Shown piece by piece: positions 23,726-34,661 of a stretch of DNA of 64,000 nucleotides (positions are counted from its first letter, which is position 1; the number at the start of each line of letters is the position of its first letter). Both the position numbers and the translations under genes were made by a program. Origin of the DNA: Anisakis pegreffii (Eukaryota > Nematoda > Chromadorea > Rhabditida > Anisakidae); contig JAPYMA010000850.1 in assembly GCA_035041965.1 (NCBI GenBank), positions 1 to 64,000 of the forward strand, written 5' to 3'. The notes under the pieces are model-generated. The model searched no databases, was not told the DNA's origin, and saw only the letters and a list, made by a program, of their open reading frames with translations.

Positions 23726-26700
23726 ATGGATTATGTTGTTAATTTCAGTGGAGCTGAAAAATTTGGAGAAGAGAATGCAACTCAGCAACAGATTGCACCA
23801 TGGACAGTTGTTTGCGTTACGACGCGAACTGCTGAGCAGAGAAATGCGGTACAAGAAGGTTGCTTGAATTCATCTGTTAAATTTGAGTATCTTTCGATTC
23901 CGTGTGAAACTGTTGTGATTCATTTTCGTTGTAACAGTAATATCATCAATGTTTGTGATAAAATTCAATAAATATGATGATAATGTGAATAATATTAAGG
24001 ATAATGACAAGACAAGACAATGACATAATGACATAAAGATTGTGTAATGACGTTATGACATAATCATGACATAATGACATTGATGACAGTAATGGTGGTA
24101 ACGGTGAGGATAATAATGGAACTAATCAAATTTTGAAAGATCTAAGACGCATAAGAAGTAGATCCACCGTGCATACACGTAATTAGATCCGTAAGAACTC
24201 AAGGATAGATCAACGTGTCTATTTCATTAGATCATATCGTCATAATAATGATAATGTTCACGATGATAGCAGTGATAAAACTGCAACTTAAAGATACCAA
24301 CAATGATAATAATAACATGTTGAAGAAGTGAACTGGCTATGGAGATGTGGTGCGATTCCAGCCAAACACGTTCTCGTTATTGAAGATGCTTATCCAGATT
24401 TAGGTAGTGGAGGCTCAACACTGAACGCGTTGTTAGTTGTAGTTAGTGCTTTGCTGATTGATCTATTTCCTCGAATGAATTTATTCCCTCTGGACAAGAC
24501 GACTAACTCCGAAATGAGTTCGTTCATAATCCATCAGAAAGCCATGCATCAATTAATTTATCCACCTGATTTTAGACTGAATATCTGTGTGGACAACAGA
24601 ATTTCTCGGTACTCACTGATGAGGTATTAGTTGGCAGTCGGATACTTATCATTCATTGCGTAAGTCTTTTTTTTTGTTGAGAGTTTACCTAAACAATTTG
24701 TTGATCGAAGAAAACGAACACATCGCCATCAAAATTGTGCACTGGAAGGGTTTTTTATTCGTCATATCAGATTCACCTACATATGACTACGATGAGATTT
24801 TTTATCGAATAGGAAAAACCGTTTACATAATCACGTAAAAGGTAATTCCGGGAATGCCCTTGGCCTTTCAGAATTCCATGCAATCACATAATTCTTGAAA
24901 ATAAGTTTCTCAGGATCTCAAAGTGAATAGACGATGAGAAACGGAAATGTTCAACTGTTTTCGTGCATTTTTGTTCACTTTTGTGCTAATGTGTCATTTT
25001 TGTAGAGTCGTGAATGCGACTTGAATCGTTGTGGATCAATGTTTATGTATATGGGTGAAGATTTTGTAACGCCGCAAAGATGTCGACTGCCGAAGAGTTT
25101 ATTCATGATGAATTTATCACAAATCACTGAGCTGTCGGCGAGATTTGCATCGAGCGGTGTTTGGATATGTGGAAGTGATGCATACTGGCAAGTAAGTTAC
25201 TGATAATGAAAGTGTTGCCGTTTGGATAGTTTCAAATATCTTCACGAGAATTTTTCCGATGAATTCGCTGAGAATGTGGAGATTCTTGTGAAGTTTCGCG
25301 GTATTTCTGCAAGATTCGTTCGATCATTTCAGGTTGATGCGGACGATTTGTTTGAAAATGTATCTGATAAAGTCAGTAGTGATCATTCACTGTCAGTGTT
25401 CACATTTCGTGCTGATGCTAAGCTTGCACGAACTCATGGAGTGTATCGCCTGAATGCTCAGGTAAGCTTCAAGCTACTCAAAATATCACATTGTTATGGA
25501 ACAAGCTCGAGCGTACGCACATGATGCATTGCTGAAATCAACTGCATAGAGTTTCACGATCTATAGGTTCTGCTGGATCGAACGGTAAAAAGAAATTCGC
25601 ATATTTCCGGGCAAACCTGAGAAGACGGTTAGCTCGAAGATCGCAATCCGCCTATTGCTAATATGAACGTATTGATTGCTCTATAGTGATCAATTTGTAT
25701 GAATGAGCGCGACTGCGCTATCGAATTAAGATAGGTCTAAGTAGATGGCTATAGCTCCTCAGGAAAGCAAAATCGCTCGACAAAATATATGTTAATCTGA
25801 ATGAGGAGATCCAGCTGGATCGACTGATGTAAAGAAATTCATATGTTACTGGGTAAACTTGAGAAGACGGTAGCCTTGAAGGTGGCACCCGAGATATTAT
25901 TAATAAAATGCCTATATCTCCTCAACAAGGCCAAATTGCTCACGATCAGTAAAATTTTTAGTGTTCTGAATTTGTGGCCTGTTTCATCAGAGTATCATAA
26001 TGGTGCCCTCATGAAGATTTGAACTTGTTGATGAGCTGAACAGAGTATTTTTTGTTTGCTGATCGCATGTGGCAAAACGTATTGACGCTGGCCGGAATTG
26101 AACCTGCGGCTCTCAGTGTGTTAAGAGTACTGGAATGCTTGATCTGGAGGCATTTTTCTCGCCTCAGGTCTCTCGAAATGCCATATTTCTGTCTTTTCCG
26201 TGATCGGTTTGTCAAACCGAGTCGATCGGTACCAAATTAATCGAAAAAGGAGCAAAAAAATTTTCCGCGAAAAAACCCTGATCATACCCCTTACGATCTC
26301 AAAATCGGGATTTTCGAGTTGTCATATCTCAGCTCCTGATTGATATTTCGAGACGATCTAAACGGCTTTGAGGTGACCTTCACCACCTCAGTAAGACTGT
26401 TGCAAGAATTATTCCGATCGACCAACGGAGACCCGCCTCTCCAGACCCCAAAAACCGCAAAAATCGTCAATTCAGGATTTTTGGCCGATGGAGTCATTTT
26501 TTGCAAAGTTCACAATTTTCATACCAATCGAACCGGAAAATCCTGTTCCATTCGGTTTTGAAGCATAATCGACGATCGCAATCCGCTCATTGCTAATATG
26601 AACATATTGATTGCTCTATGGTGATCAATTTGTATGAATGAGCGCGACTGCGCTATCGAATTAAGATAGGTCTAAGTAGATGGCTATAGCTCCTCAGGAA

Positions 26701-29700
26701 AGCAAAATCGCTCGACAAAATATATGTTAATCTGAATGAGGAGATCCAGCTGGATCGACTGATGTAAAGAAATTCATATGTTACTGGGTAAACTTGAGAA
26801 GACGGTAGCCTTGAAGGTGGCACCCGAGATAGTATTAATCAAATGCCTCTATTTCTATCGAATTGAGACTATCTCCAGAACCGACGAATGACTTCCGTCT
26901 GAAAATTCCGTTCCATTTCTGGAACTTGGCGTTACCCATCAGCAAATTGAATACCATTCTCATAGAACAACACCTTCTCTATCCTATGAAGATGTGATAT
27001 TATGAGCTTGCTTCTAAAAAATGTACTTACAGGTGACCTGAATATGATAACCTTGAGTTTCTAATTGCAGAACGATGTTGTCGGAATAGACTACTGCTCA
27101 AACAAATATGATACGTGTGAAACATGCGAAACTGTACCGTTGGTCTTGGCGTTGATATATATGCCTGTTGAAATGGCCAGTCTGTTCTTATTGCTTCATT
27201 CCGTTGAACCACTCTCATCATGCACATACTACGGGGTAGATTCGGGAAAGGCTGGATTACAGGTCAATTTTTTTTCAAATTCTTTAGGCAAGCTGTTTCC
27301 TCCTTGCCAACTTTTGATAAGCTAATGGGTGGGAATGAAGAAGCAAAGTATTTTTACAATTGAAATTTCCGTGAGCATAAGATATACTCGATCTGAGCGA
27401 TTGTCTTATGACACCAAATATTTTTAATATTTTTAGTGCTATTGTTATGAACGTTATTATTGATAGATTGCTATGGCAGTGGTTTTTAAACGCGAATCTC
27501 AATTGTTTGCAGTTATCGATATTTTTCGATTTCATTCTGTCCTTAACCAATCAATCCGAGTTGTCTGAGCGAAACGATTCGCAAGATGCTAACGATGGGA
27601 AGTTGATGGACATTTTAAGCCTTGACTCAACTCTAGATCAAGACTCAACTCTAGATCAACAACGCACAGCCGTGTGTCGAAAAATTTTCAGTGAACGTTT
27701 CTCGACATGCAATGCACACGCATGTATGATAAACTTGTTGTTATGTAATGAATACGTTTGCACTATGGCTTTTTGCCTCATTCAGATGCGGAAATGAGTC
27801 GTTCACAAAATATTATTTGAGATGAAATATTAAAGTTTCTTGCATCCAAGTTCGAATTTCATGCATGCAACAACCATTTGATGATATTCTCCAATCGACG
27901 GCCGTAGTTTCAGGTTTTTTAAAGATCTCAAAATACCATTATTTTCAACCGGCAACTGAAGAGAACTTCATTTCATTCTGGCGCAAAATCGCTCGACAGG
28001 GCGAAAACACAGTGGATATACATCACATAGCTGAGAAAATCTTTTTGCCTGGTCTCGAGGTGTTCTGATCTCTTATTATACTTCATTGATCTATTTATCT
28101 GTCTGCCAATAAATCTGGATTTCTTCGTAACCTCTGAAAATTGCATATTTTCAATATTTCTAAATCCTTTAAGATCCCATCTCTTAGAGTCAGTGTTGAG
28201 GTCAAGCTCAGCGAATCTCCAAGTGAAGGATCATAAAGGACCTCTATTCTACTTGCTAACATTATTATCCATTTCAGGACCAATCTTATTCCCAGAAATC
28301 ACTCAAAGAATGTTTTGAGATGAACAGGTGTGCATACTAACATTCCATCGCTTAATTTTCACTTGTTACATTGATTTTGATTCGTAATTATTTCTGAGAT
28401 GATTCTAATTCGGTCGCAATGCATCAAAATGATCCGAATGGAGAGAAGGAAGTCAAAATTGCGATCCTAAGGTTAAGCCTAAGCCTAAGCCTATGAATTC
28501 CCAAGAGATTAATTCAAATCGATAGATGACTGACTCACTTTCTAGAATTTAACTGTGCTCCACATGATGCTCTGCCAATTCACTGTGAAAATACCTTCTT
28601 TGAATTATATCTTTCCATAACCAAAATATTTTCTCCTTCTCTAATGAAGGTTCATTTGCAACTTAAAGAACTCATGCTCTCGGTAAGTGGTTCAATGAAG
28701 TCGAAGCAGTTCTCAAAAAGGACGAAAATATAGCACTTTCACCAATATACAAGTCAATTTGTTTGCTCGACTACCAGTGCGATCAGTGCCATCGACAGTT
28801 ACCACAACGAACTGATAAACCATCTGAGCAATTGAAATCATCTGATGATCTGCGCTTAAAACTTATCGATCTCTTCCATAAAGGTCCTTGCAAATACCGA
28901 TATCTTATGATAGATCTGGATTCGGGTTGGGAGAAACATTTCGGAATGAAATATGTCCACAATAATTATAACGAAGTTTCAATTTGCTGATGAAAGATGA
29001 AGTTTTTATAGTAATTTCCAATTCATACAATAAAGTAGGAGAAAATTTGAACGAATTCACTTGATCCTTACAATTATGGTGTATGAAGATTGAATCCAGT
29101 GAGAGTTCAGTGTGTGTTGATCAAGACGATTCCGGAAAGGCAACTACTCAAGATCGTACGCTGTCAAATGTTGCCGATGTGCTGGCGTTTATGGCCAGTG
29201 GCCGAGGGGGTCTACGCACTGGACCGGCAGCAAATCGTGCCTTTGCATCAGCCATTGAGCTGCTGAAAGACGTAAGGAACATCTTTCATACGAGCAATTG
29301 AAAACATTCCTTCCAAAGAGTTCATTCTGCATTTCACGGTTTGATCCAGTTTCCCAGCAGCTCCTTCCGCATTCCAACAATCAAATTTGCTTCCCATGGT
29401 TTCATTGTGCTTCCCAGAAATCGAAATAAGTTGACTGGATGTGTTTTTTTGTAGAAATTGTTTTAAGGAGGATTCCAGGCGACTTGGAATTCAAGCTATG
29501 CGCAGAGAGCTCACAAACTGGTTACAAACACCTGAAAAGTTGATTCGTGCAGGTATATGATCGTGCGATTTTTCGTTTGATCATTGAGTTGAACATAAGA
29601 TTTTTTCATATTCATTCTGTCCATTTTGTTAAGTTTGAGGTTTGAATTCGTTTGAGGTGTCTAATGTAAGTCAAGTTGTTGTGAATTTGGTTGAAACACA

Positions 29701-32700
29701 AAAACTAGTCTTATCGAAACTTGATTACTACTATGCAATTCACTTTCAGCACGGCATTATGAGGCAGCCGCCCAAATTTTCACACGACGCAATGTGATGC
29801 GATTTTGTTCGAAAGTATTTTGATATTAATTAATTGATTCATTTATAGATTCATTATTCGATAAGCAATCATTGCAATAATACTTTTAAGAAACGTTGCA
29901 ATAGTTTTTTGTGTAGTCAACTGAATATCAATACATCTCCATTGGCATCATTCATTTCAAATAGGCAATGTGATCTTTTTAAAGATTAGAAAGTCTCGCC
30001 GATCTTGGAAAATAATTTCATGTGAACAAATCATTTAGCGACAACATCGGAGTTATTGAATTTGATTTAATTTTTGCTCATCAAGTGAGAAGTTTACGTC
30101 TCTGTTCGGATATCCATCGATTACCTAAAAGCAGTGAGTTATTCGTTCTTTTAAGCAACTACCTCTACTTCACAGTTATCCTCCGAGTAGCTTGAATTTC
30201 GCTACTCGAGCAGTCCAGACAGAATGTGCATGTCGCATAGACCTAGCTGGTGGATGGACTGATACCCCGCCAATCACGATGCAAATTCAACATTCAGCCG
30301 TTCTGAATATGGCTATTCAAGTCGATCAAAAGGTTTCATAAATTGATCATTTCTCGTGATAATGGCAATGACATTGATAGAGCATAACTACATTTGCTTC
30401 CATGAGCACCTCAAACATTTTCCAGAAGAAAAACAACTTTATCAGCACAGTTTTCATTGTATCATTAATGATAACCGAATGAATTTCTACGAAAGGCCAT
30501 TTGCACCATTTGCAGAAGCCATTTAAATGTTACGTGAGGTGTTTAACCGAGAAGTTCGGTATTTTCATCAAGGGACTTGATGTTCACCTGAAAACACCGC
30601 AGGAGATTATCCATCTATCAAGTAAACCTTCAGCGCCAGGTAATTATAATACAGTGAGAAATCTGATTTGAAAGCGTATGAATGGATAAGTATTCGTTGA
30701 CAAATGAAATTTTGGATAGCCGAGATCAAGCACACTCTATTATCTTAACAAATAAAACATGATATCAATTGTGTTAGTTCCTCATCAGCAAAACTTTTGT
30801 AAATGAATTGAATGTGACTAAACTGTTCAATATTAATATAAGGTGCATTAATTTGCGCGACGCTATTGGCATCTGGTTTGGTTAGATCTGAAGACGCAAC
30901 CCTACGAGATGCTTTCGACAGACATTTTGCACCAAATATTATCGGTTTGGAGATATACACACACTCGTCGTTACCTCATGGATCTGGTTGAGTTTTATAG
31001 CGATAGCAATTACTTCCTTTTAAGTCTCGCTCGATTTTGCAGCTCTTTAAGAACGAACTCATTTATTGTTGTTGTAACGAAATAACGGAATTTACATTTC
31101 TGCACATGGATTACTCTCATAAGACACATGAGTAGGATCAGAAGTATTCAGAGTGCTCTATTTTTCATGTTATTCAAGGTCTCGGCTCAAGTAGTATCCT
31201 AGCTGCTGCACTACTGGACGCCTTATGGAGTCTAGTCGGAATTCGTTACGAACTGAAACAATTATGTCATACGGTTTGTTGACCAGTTCAATTGCTTTTT
31301 GTAATGTTCATGTTCATCTCTATATTTGCAAAATGATAAGTTACTCGCAAGAACGTGGACAGCCGAAGGCATTTTCTTTTGGATATATATGTTGTAAGTA
31401 GGCATTTTCCACCGACAACATATACACTCTATTGATAGCAGAAATTCTCAAGAATCCAATGATGCAAAGGAATCTGTATGTTACAGGGCAAACCTGAGGT
31501 ATCAGGTAGATTGAATATGATACCAGTGATATTCCTATAGTTATGCGTCATTGATTAACCTACAGATCAAATATAACATATAAATGAGCGCCACTGTGCT
31601 AGTTGAGATATGGTTTGGGAAGTCAGTCATATCTACATAACTAGGCATTTTTCTCCGACAACATATATATTTTTATGATAGCAGAAATTCTAGAGAATCC
31701 GATGATGCATAGAATTCTGTATGTTGCAAGGCAAACCTGAGGATACAGGTAGCTTGAATATGATACCAGTGATGTTCCTACAGTGATGCAATACTGACGA
31801 ACTTAGAAAAGAAATGCCTGCCTCGATTTTCAGGTTTTAGTTGTTGAGCAGTTGCTAACAACGGGTGGTGGGTGGCAGGACCAATTCGGTGGAACTTATG
31901 CGGGTTTGAAAGTGTCTCGTTTCTGTCGAGACAATGAGCAGGTGGAAGTGCAGTTGTTGGAATGCAATGCAAAATTTATTGATGAACTCGAAAGGAGACT
32001 CGTACTCGTCTATACGGGACGAACACGTCTTGCGAAAAACTTACTTCAGGTTCTACATTGTATATTCAGAAAACTGAAAGAATCGCTTGTGATTTGGAGT
32101 TGTTTGATGAGTTTTCATTTGTATCATATGAAATTTTTGACTCATTTGGATCACGTTCAATCCAGATTTCTTGTAAAGAGGTTCACGTTAAGTGCATAAT
32201 GTCAAGAAACGATTGCTTTGCGGTAAATCAATCGCTTATGAGATCTTTATAGGATGTTGTGAGAAAGTGGTTCGCACGAGATGAGCAAATTACTGCCACA
32301 CTTGAATCACTAGCTGAAAATGCTGAAGAATCTGCGAGACTTATTCAACAAGGTCAAATATACTTCAATGAATTGATATTCGTGTCTTTTGGTCTTTATT
32401 ATCAGCTTTATAATAATAATTATTATTATTATTATTACTACTGTTATTATCATTATTATCGTTGTTGTTATTATTATTACTATAAGTGTTATTATGATAT
32501 GATTTTAACAATTGCTATGTTGACTGTTATCATAAAGTAGCCATAATTATGAGTATTTTATTTATTAATCATTTTTTGGTTTCATAACTGTTGTCATTGA
32601 TTCGTTTGGTTATAGGTGTCTTTCCAATGGCACAAGTTGAACGTTATTACGAAAGCAAAAAGCGTTTGGCACCTGGTTGTGAGCCGATTTTTGTAAAGAA

Positions 32701-32860
32701 GTTGATTGATGATCTGAAATCAGCGGGTCTTGTTGAGGCAGCTTGGTTGAGTGGGGCCGGGGGTGGAGGTTTTCTGTGTGTTTGGCTTATGGATGGCATT
32801 TCAAGGGACACTTTGACAGAATATTTGCGCAAGAACGATGTTAGTTTCAATGATATTTGA
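23726..32860 (+). CDS. FCSK: L-fucokinase (GHMP kinase family)
   Basis: The enzyme phosphorylates L-fucose at the anomeric carbon in the cytosolic salvage route to GDP-fucose. Exons I can place: 23726-23858, 24326-24441, 24600-24659, 25006-25191, 25333-25461, 27071-27262, 27513-27723, 27914-28059, about 29089-29271, 29468-29552, 29750-about 29814, 30176-30332, 30516-30639, 30843-30986, 31179-31273, 31834-32049, 32253-32352 and 32616-32860. Most joins are phase-consistent. Exons between 28060 and 29088 are uncertain, although coding-like stretches lie near 28550-28980. N-terminal part: VGSGG-type motif read here as GSGGSTLNALL, then NRCGSMF. Kinase part: GGWTDTPP, PHGSGLGSSS split across 30986/31179, TTGGGWQDQ, VYTGRTRLAKNLLQ, and GAGGGGF near the C-terminus. 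The start ATG sits directly behind tactgcag, suggesting a trans-splice site. All key GHMP glycine motifs are intact. Confidence 0.93.
25590..25913 (-). repeat. Satellite-related repeat, copy 1, in a fucokinase intron
   Basis: This intronic stretch matches the reverse complement of phrases in the 1-6067 array: tttccgggcaaacctgagaagacgg against ccgtcttctcagctttgcccggaaa, and agcaaaatcgctcgac followed by the sequence around gaggagatc. The core 25639-25913 recurs almost unchanged at 26574-26848. It belongs to the same repeat family in the opposite orientation and is too diverged to be a recent transfer from the array. Confidence 0.85.
25914..26573. mobile_element. Block between the two intronic repeats, possible SINE-like insertion
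   Basis: This 660-bp block is bracketed by the two direct repeats. It contains a tRNA-like stretch on the minus strand (26088-26150), a palindrome cggtttgtcaaaccg near 26203-26220, and a more GC-rich, Pro/Thr-like open stretch near 26340-26560. It contains no enzyme. Mobile origin is inference. Confidence 0.4.
26088..26150 (-). pseudogene. tRNA-like relic with Pol III B box
   Basis: On the minus strand the sequence reads AGCATTCCAGTACTC, then CTTAACAC in an anticodon-loop position, then GCAGGTTCAATTCCGGCC. GGTTCAATTCC (26104-26094) fits the internal B box of tRNA promoters. The D arm and acceptor stem do not fold properly, so this is not a working tRNA gene. It may be the head of a tRNA-derived SINE or a decayed tRNA. 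Confidence 0.45.
26574..26848 (-). repeat. Satellite-related repeat, copy 2, in the same intron
   Basis: A 275-bp direct repeat of 25639-25913 at a distance of exactly 935 bp with no net length change. Differences are confined to a few bases near the two ends, while the central 200 bp appear identical. Such identity inside an intron implies a recent duplication or gene conversion. Confidence 0.9.
28474..28493. repeat. Interstitial telomere-type repeat (TTAGGC on minus strand)
   Basis: Just over three tandem GCCTAA units, the complement of the nematode telomere hexamer TTAGGC, lie between coding-like stretches of the fucokinase gene. It is short enough to have arisen at a repaired break or by chance. 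Confidence 0.75.
31401..31800 (-). repeat. Two tandem diverged satellite-family units in a fucokinase intron
   Basis: Units starting near 31401 and 31643 repeat with a period of about 242 bp (both contain ccgacaacatat, then gggcaaacctgagg or aggcaaacctgagg, then ttgaatatgatacc). The phrases caaacctgag and aatgagcgccactgtgcta tie them to the repeats in the earlier intron and to the reverse complement of the window-start array. Copies are about 85-90 % alike by eye. Confidence 0.8.
32411..32500. repeat. ATT microsatellite in the last fucokinase intron
   Basis: An imperfect trinucleotide run (att, tat, act variants) fills part of the intron between the last two exons. Confidence 0.9.
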
Positions 32861-34661
32861 AATTTGAGTGTTTGATTTAATCGAAATTTATGACAGTTTC
32901 ATCATTTGAATCAATTTGAATGTATGGATTAGTGCAGAAAGCTGAAAAAACGTTGATTTGAAGATATTCAACTGAGATTCTTGTCGTAGTATGATGCTTA
33001 ATTGTTTTTGTTTGCTTTTGACCTCAACCGAATATGAGAAACGTTTCTATCAAAGTTAGAAAGCAACTCAAATGCTGATTGGCTGAAAATGAATGCTGGA
33101 TGGATGCTTATCGAATGGGATGAGTCACACTTACCAACTGCATCCATAACAGCCAATAGGCGGTGACTTAGGTTACGGTAATGTCAACAACGTCACTACC
33201 GTAATATAACGACATTCAGCGACATCACTACAATATTCCATTACGAAACCAGACGATTCTCTTAGGATTTCCACTTGAAATTGAATGATATTTGTGATTT
33301 CTCTAAAAATTATCTAATCTATGAGTCAAAAGGCAACAGACAACGCTGCTGCGGCTTATATTAAGTACTAAATCTAAATTTATGCTCCTGTCAGCATTAC
33401 TTTGCCTTCCTTTATTTATTAGTTACTGAGTTCATGTTTCGAATTCATTCCAGGTATATAACAGTGTCAGTGTGCATTCAATCACGATTGATTTCGACCC
33501 GTTACATCGTTCATTCGACTCTGTGAATCGGTAGTGATGATATGATAAAGACGACTGATTCTATCTATCATTTCATTGAAAGTGATCAATTTTTATGCCG
33601 TTGTGATAATATCAATACCGATAATGATAATAATAAATAACAATAATGATAATGAAGTGACCGTGATATTTTTAAGTATTGACGAAAACAATAAAGTGAA
33701 ACATAAATGCGTACATATATACAGAATTATGATTATGCCTGAAAATTTTTTGAATTTCGAATGTTTATAATAAATAATGAATAATAAAGATTTTAATAAT
33801 ATCACCAACAATAATATCGCATCAATGTTAATGATAATCGTGTTAATAACCAAGACAATCGCGAACTTAAATAATACAAATTTCAAAAAAAATTATTATT
33901 AGGTAAAATTATCAGTGAATTGAATTATCAATAAAGATGAAATTATTATCATTGAATGAGTAAAAAAGTAAATTAAGTAAAACACCTTTATATTCAGTAA
34001 ATCAATATGATAATAACGTTTGTTACTTACGCACAAAGAAGGATGCTGGCAGGGAAGGAAGAATGTAGTGATATTTGTGATATTGGCAACAATATGGAGA
34101 GGCATCAGTTACTGATCAAACGAGTAAATAAATTAGCAAAGAACAAACGATTCAATAAAGAAAACACACACAAACATGAACAAACCATCGAACAAGCGAA
34201 TCGGAGTACAGTTAATGAAAAGACCCGAGAGAAGCGGCGGAATAAATCGAAATGCAGACATTATTTAATAACTAATAATAAGAACTTGATTCAGAATCGT
34301 TGAGAATAAAAGTGCTCAGTTGATATAATCAATTTCAGAAAGTAACCAAATGAACCATACAAAACATTAATTCGCTTATCAAGTGGAATCATCAAAATTG
34401 AACATTGTAAAATAAATACATCCAAAATCGAATAAAATCAATCAATCACAATCTCACAACAGATCAACAATTAAGAATGCGAACAAATGCAATCATTATA
34501 AAGTAACCAATTTGTCAATATTTTCCATGCAAACAACAAACAAAATCGAAAATGAAATACGAAAATCTCACACAAAAACATTTGACATTAAAATGAAACG
34601 TCCAAATAAAAACAATTCAAAAAACGATAACCAAAACGAAAGTTCAATTCCCACTCCACAA
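32861..34661. other. Convergent intergenic interval
   Basis: This lies between the ends of the fucokinase gene (+) and the ArfGAP gene (-). It holds AT-rich simple sequence (aataat-type runs around 33600-33660 and 33770-33900). A 98-codon Lys/Asn-rich plus-strand frame at 34007-34303 looks like low-complexity chance coding. Poly(A) sites of both genes should be here but no single signal stands out. Confidence 0.6.

Noticed and set aside
26088..26150. Functional tRNA gene
   Set aside because: Only the B box and part of the anticodon arm are present; acceptor and D stems do not pair.
32411..32540. Tyr-rich open frame
   Set aside because: It is a translation of the ATT microsatellite inside an intron.
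34007..34303. 98-codon Lys/Asn-rich plus-strand frame between two convergent genes
   Set aside because: Low complexity, no domain, A-rich DNA; likely chance.
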